Shown here piece by piece: positions 17,540 to 27,086 of a stretch of DNA of 64,000 bases (position 1 is the stretch's first letter; every line of letters begins with the position of its first letter). The notes below the pieces were generated by a model. The model ran no database searches. It saw only the letters and a list, made by a program, of their open reading frames with translations, and was not told where the DNA came from. The stretch spans positions 49,564 to 113,563 of the forward strand of contig JAXMDZ010000007.1 of the NCBI GenBank assembly GCA_046348585.1, in the 5' to 3' direction. Both the position numbers and the translations under genes were made by a program. Source of the DNA: JADZAI01 sp046348585. Its GTDB lineage: Bacteria; Pseudomonadota; Alphaproteobacteria; Micropepsales; Micropepsaceae.

Positions 17540-18919
17540 ATGCGGCTGATGATCGTTGGAAGCCTGAACGGACAGCTCGGCGCCGCCACGAAGATCGCGC
17601 TCGACCGCGGCGCGAAGGTGGTGAACGCGCCCGGCATCCATCAGGCGATGGCCGAACTGCGCGCCGGACGCGGGGCCGACCTGCTGATGGTCGAGGTGAC
17701 GCAGCCGATCGCCGAGCTGGTGCAGATGCTGAACGCGGAACGCATCCACGTTCCCATCGTCGCCTGCGGCATCGGCACCGACGCCCGCGCGGCGGTCGAT
17801 GCGATCCGCGCCGGCGCCAAGGAATACGTGCCCCTGCCTCCGGACGCGGCGCTCATCGCCGCCGTCCTCGAAGCGGTCGCCGACGAGAGCCACCAGCTCA
17901 TCTTCGAGGACCGCTCGATGGAGACGGTCATCGCGCTCGCCGAACAGGTCGCGCCCAGCGACGCCTCGATCCTGATCACCGGCGAATCCGGCACCGGCAA
18001 GGAAGTGCTGGCCCGCTTCGTCCACCGCAAATCGGCCCGCGCCGACAAGCCGTTCATCTCGGTCAACTGCGCGGCGATCCCGGAAAACCTGCTGGAATCG
18101 GAACTCTTCGGCCACGAGAAGGGCTCGTTCACCGGCGCCGTCGCGCGCCGCGTCGGCAAGTTCGAGGAAGCGGACGGCGGCACGCTGCTGCTCGACGAAA
18201 TCAGCGAGATGGACGTGCGGCTCCAGGCCAAGCTGCTGCGCGCCCTTCAGGAACGCGAGATCGACCGGGTCGGCGGCGGCAAGCCGGTCAAGGTCAACAT
18301 CCGCGTCATCGCCACCTCCAACCGCGACCTCGGCGCGGCGGTGAAGGCGGGCACGTTCCGCGAAGACCTTCTCTACCGCCTCAATGTCGTCAATCTGCGC
18401 CTGCCGGCGCTGCGCGAGCGCAAGGCCGACATCGTCGCCCTCGCCCGCCACTTCTCCAAGAAGTACAGCGCCGCGAACGGCGTGCCGGACCGCCCGTTCG
18501 ACGCGACGGCGCGCGCCGCCCTGCTCGCCCATCCCTGGCGCGGCAATGTGCGCGAGCTGGAGAACACCATCCACCGCGCCGTGCTGCTCGCCCGCGGGCC
18601 GGAGATCACCGACGACGCGATCCGCATGCCGGACGGCAGCCGGGTGGACGAGGCGATCGCCGTCTCGGGCGATCCGGCCGCCGCGCGCGCCGCGCAGGCC
18701 GCCGAGAGCGTCTCGCGCTCCTTCGTCGGCCGCACCGTCTCCGACATGGAGCGCGATCTCATCCTGGAGACGCTCTCGCACTGCCTCGGCAACCGCACCC
18801 ATGCGGCGAACATTCTCGGCATCTCGATCCGCACGCTGCGCAACAAGCTGAAGGAATACACCGAGTCCGGCGTCAACGTGCCGCCGCCGGGCGTGGGCGA
18901 ACTGCGCGCCGCGGGCTGA
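17540..18919 (+). CDS. flbD: Sigma-54-dependent flagellar regulator, FlbD type
   Basis: 459 residues. Domains: receiver-like (1-120), AAA+ sigma-54 activator (about 130-370) and a C-terminal Fis-type helix-turn-helix (TLSHCLGNRTHAANILGISI). Walker A is GESGTGKE and Walker B is GGTLLLDEISEMD. The sigma-54 contact loop reads GSFTGA where GAFTGA is usual. The receiver position for the phosphorylated Asp is Glu52 (LLMVEVTQP), and the usual N-terminal acidic pair is missing. This fits Caulobacter FlbD, which works without receiver phosphorylation and is controlled by FliX (not in this window). It lies inside the flagellar operon and likely activates hook and filament genes such as flgKL. Confidence 0.9.
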   Translation: MRLMIVGSLNGQLGAATKIALDRGAKVVNAPGIHQAMAELRAGRGADLLMVEVTQPIAELVQMLNAERIHVPIVACGIGTDARAAVDAIRAGAKEYVPLPPDAALIAAVLEAVADESHQLIFEDRSMETVIALAEQVAPSDASILITGESGTGKEVLARFVHRKSARADKPFISVNCAAIPENLLESELFGHEKGSFTGAVARRVGKFEEADGGTLLLDEISEMDVRLQAKLLRALQEREIDRVGGGKPVKVNIRVIATSNRDLGAAVKAGTFREDLLYRLNVVNLRLPALRERKADIVALARHFSKKYSAANGVPDRPFDATARAALLAHPWRGNVRELENTIHRAVLLARGPEITDDAIRMPDGSRVDEAIAVSGDPAAARAAQAAESVSRSFVGRTVSDMERDLILETLSHCLGNRTHAANILGISIRTLRNKLKEYTESGVNVPPPGVGELRAAG

Positions 18920-18926
18920 GCCTTAA

Positions 18927-21035
18927 GTGACCGATGTAACGACACAGGGCACGCGATCGGGCGGCGGACAGGCCGCCGACTCGATCCTCGCATCGCTGAG
19001 GGGCGGCGAATTGCTGCTGCCCATGGGGATCATCACGATCCTCGCGGTGCTGCTCGTGCCGTTGCCGACCTTCCTGCTCGACACCGGCCTCGCGCTGTCG
19101 TTCAGCTTCTCGATCCTCATCCTGATGACGGTGCTGTTCATCCGTCAGCCTCTGGAACTGAGCGCCTTCCCGACGATCCTCGTGATCTCGACCATGCTGC
19201 GCCTGTCGCTGAACATGGCCTCGACCCGCCTCATCCTCGGCGAGGGCCATACCGGCACCGACGCCGCCGGCCACGTCATCGAGGCTTTCGGCAGCCTGCT
19301 GATGCAGGGCAATTTCGTCATCGGCATCATCGTCTTCGCGATCCTGGTGATCGTGAACTTCGTGGTCATCACCAAGGGTTCGGGCCGCATCGCGGAAGTG
19401 AGCGCCCGCTTCACCCTCGATGCGATGCCGGGCAAGCAGATGGCGGTGGACGCCGACCTGTCGTCGGGCCTGATCGACGAGAAGGAGGCGCGCATCCGCC
19501 GCAAGAAGCTGGAGGAGGAATCCAACTTCTTCGGCGCCATGGACGGCGCCTCGAAATTCGTGCGCGGCGACGCGATCGCCGGCCTGCTGATCACCATCAT
19601 CAACATCCTGGGCGGCCTCGTCATCGGCGTCGGCCAGGAAGGCATGGGCTTCCTCGACGCCTTCCAGACCTACACGCTGCTGACCGTCGGCGACGGCCTC
19701 GTCACGCAGATCCCGGCCCTCATCGTCTCGACCGCCGCCGGCCTCATGGTCTCCAAGGCCGGCATCGAAGGCTCGGCCGACAAGGCGATGTTCGGCCAGC
19801 TTTCGTTCTACCCCCAGGCGCTCGGCATGGCCTCGTTCATGTCGGGCGTGATGGCGCTGCTGCCGGGCGTGCCGATGTTCATCTTCCTCGGCATTTCGGG
19901 CGCCGCCGGCTACGGCGCCTTCGTCGCCGGCCGCGTGCGCCGCACGGCGGAGGCCGCCAAGGTCCAGGCCGCGCACACCGCCGTCGCCGCCCCGCCCGCC
20001 GAGGAGCCGATCTCCTCGACCCTCGCCATCGACCACCTCAAGATCGAATTGGGCTACGGCCTGCTGCCGCTCATCAACGACGCGCGCGGCTATCGCCTCA
20101 CCGACCAGATCAAGGCGCTGCGCCGCCAGATTGCCACCGATCTCGGCTTCGTCATGCCCTCGGTGCGCATCCTCGACAACATGCAGCTCGGGGCCAACGA
20201 GTACCGCATCTCCGTGAAGGAGGTCGAAGCGGGCCGCGGCGAGCTGATGCCGGGCAATCTGCTCGTCATGGACCCGCGCGGCGATCCGATCGACCTGCCC
20301 GGCGTGCCGACCAAGGAGCCCGCCTTCGGCCTGCCCGCCGCCTGGATCGACGAGGATCACCGCGAGGAGGCCTCGTTCCGCGGCTTCACCATCGTCGATC
20401 CGGCGACCGTGCTGACCACGCACCTCACCGAGATCCTCAAGGAGCACATGCCGGAGCTGCTCTCCTACGCCGAGACGCGCAGCCTCATCGACCAGCTCCC
20501 GCCCGAAACCAAGAAGCTCGCCGACGAACTCATCCCGCAGCAGGTCTCGATGGCGACCGTGCAGCGCGTGCTCCAGATCCTGCTCGCCGAGCGCGTCTCG
20601 ATCCGCGACCTGCCGACCATCCTGGAAGGCATCGCCGAAATGGCGGGCCGGGCGCAGACCGCGATGATGATGGCCGAACATGTGCGCTCGCGGCTGGCGC
20701 GCCAGCTCAGCCGCGCGGCGACCAACCCCCGGGGCGTGCTGCCGCTGATCTCGCTCTCGCCGCAATGGGAATCGGCCTTCGCCGAATCGATCATCGGCCA
20801 GGGCGAGGACCGGCAGCTGGCGATGGCCCCCTCGCGGCTTCAGGATTTCATCCAAGGCCTGCGCCGCCAGTTCGACGGCGCCGCCTTCGACGGCGAGACG
20901 CCGGTGCTGCTGACCAGCCCCTCGGTGCGACCCTATGTGCGCTCGATCGTCGAGCGCGTCCGGCCGCAGACCGTGGTGATGAGCCAGGCCGAGATCCACC
21001 CGAGCGCCCGCCTCAAATCGATGGGCCAGGTCTAA
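18927..21035 (+). CDS. flhA: Flagellar export gate protein FlhA
   Basis: 702 residues from a GTG start, 7 bp after flbD. FlhA is the large subunit of the flagellar type III export gate. The first 330 residues hold about eight membrane helices, with conserved LSLNMASTRLIL, GSGRIAEVSARFTLDAMPGK (key RFTLDAMPGKQM) and DGASKFVRGDAIAG. The cytoplasmic domain contains LIDQLPPETKKLADELIP and the C-terminal chaperone-docking region. Length and motifs are normal. Confidence 0.97.
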   Translation: MTDVTTQGTRSGGGQAADSILASLRGGELLLPMGIITILAVLLVPLPTFLLDTGLALSFSFSILILMTVLFIRQPLELSAFPTILVISTMLRLSLNMASTRLILGEGHTGTDAAGHVIEAFGSLLMQGNFVIGIIVFAILVIVNFVVITKGSGRIAEVSARFTLDAMPGKQMAVDADLSSGLIDEKEARIRRKKLEEESNFFGAMDGASKFVRGDAIAGLLITIINILGGLVIGVGQEGMGFLDAFQTYTLLTVGDGLVTQIPALIVSTAAGLMVSKAGIEGSADKAMFGQLSFYPQALGMASFMSGVMALLPGVPMFIFLGISGAAGYGAFVAGRVRRTAEAAKVQAAHTAVAAPPAEEPISSTLAIDHLKIELGYGLLPLINDARGYRLTDQIKALRRQIATDLGFVMPSVRILDNMQLGANEYRISVKEVEAGRGELMPGNLLVMDPRGDPIDLPGVPTKEPAFGLPAAWIDEDHREEASFRGFTIVDPATVLTTHLTEILKEHMPELLSYAETRSLIDQLPPETKKLADELIPQQVSMATVQRVLQILLAERVSIRDLPTILEGIAEMAGRAQTAMMMAEHVRSRLARQLSRAATNPRGVLPLISLSPQWESAFAESIIGQGEDRQLAMAPSRLQDFIQGLRRQFDGAAFDGETPVLLTSPSVRPYVRSIVERVRPQTVVMSQAEIHPSARLKSMGQV

Positions 21036-21038
21036 CCG

Positions 21039-22091
21039 ATGCGCGTGCGCACCTTCACCGCGCCGACCATGCCCGACGCCATGGCGCAGGTCCGCGCCGA
21101 ACTGGGCGAGGACGCGATCATCCTCTCCTCGCAGCGCGGCCGCCGCGGCGTCGAGATCCGCGCCGCCGCCGAGCGCAAGCCCGCCGCGACGCTGGAGAAC
21201 GTCGATGCCGCCTATGGCCGCCTCGCCGCTCTCGAAGCCGAGATGGAGCGCCGCCTGCTCGCCGCCGTCGCCGAGCCGCGCCTCGTCGCGCCTCGCCCAA
21301 CGCCCGAGGACTGGACCGCCGAAACCCTCGCCGCGCGCCTCGCCTTTCACGAAATCCCTGCCCCGCTCGCCCGGCGGCTGATGGAGCTCGCGTCTTCCCT
21401 CGGCGGCGAGTCGGGCCCGGCGGCGCTCGGCCAGGCGCTCGATGCGACGCTGCGGTTTCAGCCGCTCGATGCGACGCTTGAGCGGCCGGTCGTCCTCATC
21501 GGCGCGCCGGGAGCCGGCAAGACCGCCTCCGCCGCCAAGCTCGCGGTCCGCACGGTGCTGGCGGGTCAGCCCGCCGCCCTCGTCTCCGCCGACACCGCCG
21601 CCGGCGCGTCGGCCCAGATCGAGGCCTTCGCCGGCCTCATCCGCGTGCCGGTCGAGCACGCCGCCTCGCCCGCCGACCTCGAAGCGGCTGTGGAGCGGCT
21701 GCGCGCCGACGATCCGGGCCGGGCGATCGTCGTCGACACCTCCGGCGTCAATCCCTTCGACCGCGCCGAGATGGCGCAACTGCGCGGCCTGCTCGCAGCC
21801 ATCGACGCCGAGCCGGTGCTCGTGACCTCCGCCCAGGGCGGCGGCGATCTGGAAGACCACGCCGTCCTCTTCGCGGCGCTCGGGGCGACGCGGCTGATCG
21901 CCACCCGGCTCGATCTTTGCCGCCGCCTCGGCGGCCTCGTCCACGCCCTCGCCGCCTCAGGCCTCGCCTTCGCGCAGAGCGCCGCCAGCCCCTACATCGC
22001 CGAGACGCTCGAACCCATGAACCCCTTCTCGTTCGCACGCCGCCTGCTCACCGGAGCCGGCGACCCCGTCCTGCCGGGAGGCAGCCCATGA
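21039..22091 (+). CDS. flhF: FlhF-like SRP-type GTPase
   Basis: 350 residues. FlhF GTPases set flagellum number and polar placement. The N-terminal MRVRTFTAPTMPDAMAQVRA and LGEDAIILSSQ is the FlhF signature. The NG-domain G1 loop is VVLIGAPGAGKTASAAKLA (about residue 151-169), the second motif SADTAAGASAQIEAFA, the G3 position VDTSGVNPFD in place of the usual DTAGR, and the G4 TRLD. It overlaps the next gene by 4 bp (ATGA). The altered G3 may lower GTPase activity; that is inference. Confidence 0.88.
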   Translation: MRVRTFTAPTMPDAMAQVRAELGEDAIILSSQRGRRGVEIRAAAERKPAATLENVDAAYGRLAALEAEMERRLLAAVAEPRLVAPRPTPEDWTAETLAARLAFHEIPAPLARRLMELASSLGGESGPAALGQALDATLRFQPLDATLERPVVLIGAPGAGKTASAAKLAVRTVLAGQPAALVSADTAAGASAQIEAFAGLIRVPVEHAASPADLEAAVERLRADDPGRAIVVDTSGVNPFDRAEMAQLRGLLAAIDAEPVLVTSAQGGGDLEDHAVLFAALGATRLIATRLDLCRRLGGLVHALAASGLAFAQSAASPYIAETLEPMNPFSFARRLLTGAGDPVLPGGSP

Positions 22092-22873
22092 CCGCATCGC
22101 TCATCGCCATAGCCTCGGGAAAGGGCGGCGTCGGCAAGACCTTCCTGTCGATTTCGCTCGCCCAGGCCTTCGCGCGCGCCAAGCAGCGCACGCTGCTGGT
22201 CGACGGCGATGTCGGCCTCGCCAATGTCGACGTCCAGCTCGGGCTCCAGCCCAAGGGCGACCTGCTCCAGGTCGTCGCCGGAACGCTGCCCATGGATCAG
22301 GCGGTCGCCGCCTGCGCCATCGGCGGCTTCGACGTGCTGGCCGGCCGCTCCGGTTCCGGCGCGATGCACGGCGCGGGGGCGCGCGAGGCGGCGCTGATCG
22401 GCCAGGGCCTCAGCCTCGTCTCGTCCGACTACGACCGCACCGTCGTCGATCTCGCCGCCGGCCTCGACGACATGGTGCTCGATCTCGCGGCGCGCTGCGG
22501 CCGCACCCTCGTCGTCCTCACCGACGAGCCGACCTCGCTGACCGACGCCTATGCGCTCATCAAGGTGCTGACACAGCGCGACAAGACCCCGGCCATGGCG
22601 ATCGCGGTGAACATGGCCGCGACGACCGCCGAGGGCCGGCGCTCCTATGCGGCCCTGCGCAACGCGACGCAGCGTTTCCTCGGCATCAGCCCGCCGCTCG
22701 CCGGCATCGTCCGCCGCGACATTCATGTGCGCGACGCGATCCGCGCCCAGGCTCCGTTCCTGACGCGCTACCCGGGCAGCCAGACGACGGCCGACCTCAC
22801 CGCCCTCGCGGCGGCGCTCGACGGCGCCTTCATGCCGGTCCTGCCCGAGACCCGCCTCGCCGGAGTCAAGTGA
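22088..22873 (+). CDS. flhG: MinD/ParA-family ATPase, FlhG (FleN/YlxH) type
   Basis: 261 residues. The N-terminal deviant Walker A SGKGGVGKTFLSISLAQAFA, the switch I region VDGDVGLANVDVQLGL and VVDLAAGLDD identify a MinD-like ATPase. FlhG proteins restrain flagellar number together with FlhF. The start at 22088 is chosen because the P-loop begins 10 residues in and the ATG overlaps the flhF stop, indicating translational coupling. The family's usual C-terminal membrane-targeting helix is not obvious. Last gene of the flagellar run. Confidence 0.88.
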   Translation: MTASLIAIASGKGGVGKTFLSISLAQAFARAKQRTLLVDGDVGLANVDVQLGLQPKGDLLQVVAGTLPMDQAVAACAIGGFDVLAGRSGSGAMHGAGAREAALIGQGLSLVSSDYDRTVVDLAAGLDDMVLDLAARCGRTLVVLTDEPTSLTDAYALIKVLTQRDKTPAMAIAVNMAATTAEGRRSYAALRNATQRFLGISPPLAGIVRRDIHVRDAIRAQAPFLTRYPGSQTTADLTALAAALDGAFMPVLPETRLAGVK

Positions 22874-22955
22874 CGAGCGGCCTTGGCGAGGGCGCAATTC
22901 GGCGGCAATGTCCGCCCCAGCCGCCAACGGGGCGGCGCGGCCCTCGGGGAGAGCT

Positions 22956-23519
22956 ATGATGGACTATACGTGGTTGATCGTTCTCGGCGTCGCCGCCGTC
23001 ATCCTCCTGTGGGGCGTCGGCATCTATAACGGCCTCATCCGCCTGCTGAATCTGGTCAAGGAAGGCTGGAGCGGCATCGAGACCCAGCTCAAGCGCCGTT
23101 CCGATCTCATCCCCAACATCGTCGAGACGGTGAAGGGCTACGCCGCGCACGAGAAGGACACGTTCGACGCGATCACCAAGGCCCGCGCCCAGGCGACCGC
23201 CTCGCACGACCCCGTCGAGCGCGCCAAGGCGGAAGGCCAGGTTTCGGCCCTGCTCGGCAAGATCGTCGCCGTCGCCGAGGCCTATCCGGAGCTGAAGGCC
23301 AACGCCAACTTCCTCGAACTCCAGCGCGAGCTGTCGAACGTCGAGGAACAGGTCAATCTCTCGCGGCGCTACTACAATGGCGCGGTCCGCAACTACAACA
23401 CGGCGATCCAGACCGTGCCGTCGAACATCATCGCCGGCGTCACCCGCTTCGTCGCGGCCGAGTATTTCGAGATCGAGAACCCGGCCGACCGCGCCGCGCC
23501 GAAGGTCTCGTTCGGCTGA
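22956..23519 (+). CDS. lemA: LemA family protein
   Basis: 187 residues. An N-terminal membrane anchor (WLIVLGVAAVILLWGVGIY) is followed by the LemA helical domain: NGLIRLLNLVKEGWSGIETQ, LKRRSDLIPNIVETVKGYA and FLELQRELSNVEEQVNLSRR. LemA function is unsettled; it often sits next to DUF2207 or TPM-domain genes, as here. The start at 22956 follows GGGAGAG. It is not a flagellar gene but lies inside the flagellar region. Confidence 0.93.
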   Translation: MMDYTWLIVLGVAAVILLWGVGIYNGLIRLLNLVKEGWSGIETQLKRRSDLIPNIVETVKGYAAHEKDTFDAITKARAQATASHDPVERAKAEGQVSALLGKIVAVAEAYPELKANANFLELQRELSNVEEQVNLSRRYYNGAVRNYNTAIQTVPSNIIAGVTRFVAAEYFEIENPADRAAPKVSFG

Positions 23520-23541
23520 TCGAAGCGCGCGGGGCCGCCCG

Positions 23542-25332
23542 ATGATCCGCGCGGCGGCGCTGCTGGCCTGGCTCGTGCTCGCGGCGTCGTTCTGCGCCGT
23601 GGCGGCGGCGCAGAGCGTCTTCCCCGACGACTTCGAGCGCGTCGCCTCGTTCCACGCCGACATCGCCATCGCCCCGGACGGCGCGCTGACGGTGAGCGAG
23701 ACGATCGTCCTCGTCGCGGCGGGCGACGAGGTCCGCCGGGGCTTCGTGCGGTCCTTCCCGACCGAATACCGCGACGGCTGGGGCTTCGTGTGGACGGTCG
23801 GCTTCGAGGTGCTCTCCGTCACCCGCGACGGCGCGCCCGAACCCTACGCCATCGAGGACATCGAGAACGGCGTCGATATCCGCATCGGCAGCGCCGACGT
23901 GCTGCTCGACCACGGCCCGCACACTTATGTGCTGACCTACCGCACCGACCGCCAGATCGGCTTCTACGACGGCCATGACGAGCTCTACTGGAACGTCACC
24001 GGCAACGACTGGCAGTTCGTGATCGAGCAGGCCTCGGCGACGATCCGCCTGCCGCCGGGGGCCGCCGCGACGAAACTCGCCGCCTTCACCGGCGCCTACG
24101 GCGCGGCCGGAACGGACGCCGTCATCGCCGAAACCGCGCCCGGCATCGTCGAAGCCCACACCACGGCGCTGCTCGGCGTCCGCGAAGGCCTCACCGTCGC
24201 CGCCGCCTTCCCCAAGGGCTTCGTCACGCCGCCCGCCTGGTGGCGGACGGGGCTGCATCTTCTCGCCGACAATCCGGGCGTCCCGGCGGCGCTTCTCGGC
24301 TTCGGCGCGCTCCTCTTCCATGTCCGCCGCGTGCGGCGGCGCGACGGCCCCGATCCGCGCCCCGGCATCGTGGTGCCGCTGTTCGACCCGCCGAACGGCC
24401 TCAGCCCCGCCGATGCGCGCTATCTCGACCGCTTCGCCTTCGACGACGAGGGTTTCGCGGCGACGCTGCTGAACCTCGCGGCGCTCGGCTTCGTCACGGT
24501 CGAGGCCAAGGGCGGCGAGGACGGCGACCCCGCCTACACGATCGCCCGCCGGGGCGAGGCCGACGACAGCGCCCTCCCCGCGCCGGAACGCGCCGCCTGT
24601 CGCATCCTGTTCGGCAAGGGCCGCAAGAAATTCGCCTTCAAGTCCGCGAACGGCGAAACGACGCGCGCCGCCTATGCGGCGGTCGAAAGCGTCCTCACCG
24701 CGCGCCACCACCCCAAGCATGTCGGCGACCGGGCCGACCCGTCGCTCGGCTGCCTCGGCATCGTCGTGCTCGCGGGCCTTGCGATCCTCATTCTGACGTC
24801 CGGCTGGACGAGCTGGCTCGTCGCCGGCGCGCTCTTCGCCGGCATGATGGTCTATGGCTTCTCGCTGCTTTTCAGCCTCGGCCGCCGCGCCACGCCCGCG
24901 GGGCAGGCGCTGCGCGATCAGGTCGAAGGCCTGAAGATGTATCTGGGGGCCGCCGAGGAAGAACGCTGGAACACGCTCCACCCGCCCGAGCTGACGCCGG
25001 ACCGCTTCGAGCGGCTGTTCCCTTACGCCCTCGCGCTCGGCGTCGATCAGGCCTGGAGCGAACGCTTCGCCCGGCATCTGGCGCTGGCGGGCATGGACAG
25101 CGCCGCCGCGACGCCGTCCTATGTCCACGCGGCGGGATTCGCGCCCTCCAGCGCGGTGTCGTTCGCGTCGGGCTTCGCCCATGCCGTCGCGCCGCCTGCG
25201 CCGGCGGTCACCGCCGGGTCGCGTCCGGGTTCGGGATCGGCGTTCTCGTCCGGATCGTCCGGCTCGTCCGGATCGTCGGGCGGCGGGTTCTCCGGCGGCG
25301 GCGGAGGCGGCGGCGGCGGCCGCGGATGGTGA
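23542..25332 (+). CDS. DUF2207 membrane protein, first copy
   Basis: 596 residues. A signal peptide (MIRAAALLAWLVLAASFCAVAAA) precedes the DUF2207 domain (SFHADIAIAPDGALTVSETI to about residue 200). One membrane helix lies near residue 245 and a further hydrophobic segment near residue 410-450. The tail is a Ser/Gly-rich stretch ending in GGGGGGGGGRGW. The role of the family is not known to me; co-occurrence with LemA is common. It is a tandem paralog of the next gene, sharing 50 identical bp (23796-23845 with 25595-25644). Confidence 0.88.
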   Translation: MIRAAALLAWLVLAASFCAVAAAQSVFPDDFERVASFHADIAIAPDGALTVSETIVLVAAGDEVRRGFVRSFPTEYRDGWGFVWTVGFEVLSVTRDGAPEPYAIEDIENGVDIRIGSADVLLDHGPHTYVLTYRTDRQIGFYDGHDELYWNVTGNDWQFVIEQASATIRLPPGAAATKLAAFTGAYGAAGTDAVIAETAPGIVEAHTTALLGVREGLTVAAAFPKGFVTPPAWWRTGLHLLADNPGVPAALLGFGALLFHVRRVRRRDGPDPRPGIVVPLFDPPNGLSPADARYLDRFAFDDEGFAATLLNLAALGFVTVEAKGGEDGDPAYTIARRGEADDSALPAPERAACRILFGKGRKKFAFKSANGETTRAAYAAVESVLTARHHPKHVGDRADPSLGCLGIVVLAGLAILILTSGWTSWLVAGALFAGMMVYGFSLLFSLGRRATPAGQALRDQVEGLKMYLGAAEEERWNTLHPPELTPDRFERLFPYALALGVDQAWSERFARHLALAGMDSAAATPSYVHAAGFAPSSAVSFASGFAHAVAPPAPAVTAGSRPGSGSAFSSGSSGSSGSSGGGFSGGGGGGGGGRGW

Positions 25333-25358
25333 CGCCGCGAGTGATGGGGATGACGGGC

Positions 25359-27083
25359 ATGAAGATCTGGCGGACGTTGTTCGGCGCGCTCGCCCTCGCG
25401 GGCCTCGCCTTTCTCTCGACGGCCCGCGCCGACGAGCGGCTGCGCGACTTCCACAGCGACATCACGATCAACCGCGATTCCTCGATCACCGTCGCCGAGA
25501 CGATCGTCGTCAACGCCGAGGGCGACACGATCCGCCGCGGCATCATCCGCGAGTTTCCCACCCGCTATGCGGACGAGCGCGGCGATACGGTCGAGGTCGG
25601 CTTCGAGGTGCTCTCCGTCACCCGCGACGGCGCGCCCGAACCCTGGCAGGTCGATTCCGTCGCCAACGGCGTCGAGATCCGCATCGGCAGCCCCGAGGTC
25701 TTCCTGACCCACGGCGCGCACACCTATGTGCTGACCTACCGCACCACGTTCCAGCTCGGCTATTTCCCGGAAGGCGACCAGCTCTACTACAACGTCACCG
25801 GCAATGGCTGGATCTACCCGATCGACCACGCATCGGCGCGGGTCCACCTGCCCGAAGGGGCGCGCTCGACCCGGCTCGCCGTCTACACCGGCGCTCAGGG
25901 GTCGAAGGATTCCGACGCCACCATCGCCGAGACCGCACCCGGCATCGTCGAGGCCGAGACGACGCAGCGCCTCGGCTCGCGCGAAGGCCTCACCATCGTG
26001 GTCGAATGGCCCAAGGGGCTGGTCGACGAGCCGAGCGGCGGCGCCTATCTGTGGCGCTGGCTGATCTCCAACGTCGCGGCGCTGTTCGGCCTCGCCGGGC
26101 TGGCGGGCGCGGGCACGTATCTCTACTGGGCCTGGCGCAAATGGGGCCGCGATCCGGAGCGCGGCACGATCATCCCGCTGTTCTCGCCGCCCGACGACAT
26201 GGAGCCGGCCGAGGCCCGCTTCCTGACCGACATGGGCTACGACAACAAGGCGTTCGCGGCCTCCATCGTCGACATGGCGGTCAAGGGCGCGATCCGCATC
26301 GAGGAGGACCCCGGCTGGTTCTCCAAGACCTTCAAGCTGATCCGCACCGGACAGGGCGTCGAAAAGCTCGCCAAGATCGAACGCGGCGCCTACCACTCGC
26401 TCTTCGCGGGCGGCGACGAGATCGAGCTGAAGCAGGCCAACTGGCAGCGCATCAAGGGGGCCAACGACACCATCAAGCGGGCGCTCGAACTGCGCCATGT
26501 CGGCAAGAGCTTCAAGGAAAACACCGGCCCGCTCTTCGTCGCCATTCTCATTCTCGCGGCCGCGGCGGGGCTGATCTTCCTGACCGCCGGCAACGGCATC
26601 GCGCCCTTCATCGGCGGCGGCGCGGTCGCCATCGGCGCGGGCCTCGTCATCCTCTTCTACCGGCTGCTCAAGGCCCCGACCGTGGCGGGGCAGGCTCTGC
26701 GCGACCGCCTCGACGGCTTCCGCATGTTTCTCGACACCGCCGAGAAGGAACGCTGGGAGGTCCTGAACCCGCCCGAGATGACGCCGCAGCTGTTCGAGAA
26801 ATACCTGCCCTTCGCGCTCGCCCTCGGCGTCGATCACACCTGGAGCCAGACCTTCGAGCGCGAAATGCGCATCCGCGAGCCGGGCGAGTATCACTACCAG
26901 CCCACCTGGTATTCGGGACGCAGCTTCTCCGGCATCGGCGCGGGCGCGCTCACCCATTCGATCTCGAACGCGATGTCGAGCGCGATTTCCTCCTCGTCCT
27001 CGCCGCCGGGCAAGAGTTCCGGCTTCGGCGGCGGCGGCTTTTCGGGCGGCGGCGGGGGCGGCGGCGGCGGCCGCGGCTGGTAG
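25359..27083 (+). CDS. DUF2207 membrane protein, second copy
   Basis: 574 residues with the chosen start, MKIWRTLFGALALAGLAFLSTARA, which gives a clean signal peptide. In-frame ATGs at 25326, 25344 and 25350 are alternatives, and the first overlaps the upstream stop. The domain order matches the first copy: DUF2207 beta-rich domain (DFHSDITINRDSSITVAETI), one membrane helix near residue 240, paired hydrophobic segments near residue 400, and a Gly-rich tail ending GGGGGGGGGRGW. Function unknown. It ends 3 bp from fliJ, which is transcribed towards it. Confidence 0.86.
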   Translation: MKIWRTLFGALALAGLAFLSTARADERLRDFHSDITINRDSSITVAETIVVNAEGDTIRRGIIREFPTRYADERGDTVEVGFEVLSVTRDGAPEPWQVDSVANGVEIRIGSPEVFLTHGAHTYVLTYRTTFQLGYFPEGDQLYYNVTGNGWIYPIDHASARVHLPEGARSTRLAVYTGAQGSKDSDATIAETAPGIVEAETTQRLGSREGLTIVVEWPKGLVDEPSGGAYLWRWLISNVAALFGLAGLAGAGTYLYWAWRKWGRDPERGTIIPLFSPPDDMEPAEARFLTDMGYDNKAFAASIVDMAVKGAIRIEEDPGWFSKTFKLIRTGQGVEKLAKIERGAYHSLFAGGDEIELKQANWQRIKGANDTIKRALELRHVGKSFKENTGPLFVAILILAAAAGLIFLTAGNGIAPFIGGGAVAIGAGLVILFYRLLKAPTVAGQALRDRLDGFRMFLDTAEKERWEVLNPPEMTPQLFEKYLPFALALGVDHTWSQTFEREMRIREPGEYHYQPTWYSGRSFSGIGAGALTHSISNAMSSAISSSSSPPGKSSGFGGGGFSGGGGGGGGGRGW

Positions 27084-27086
27084 CGG

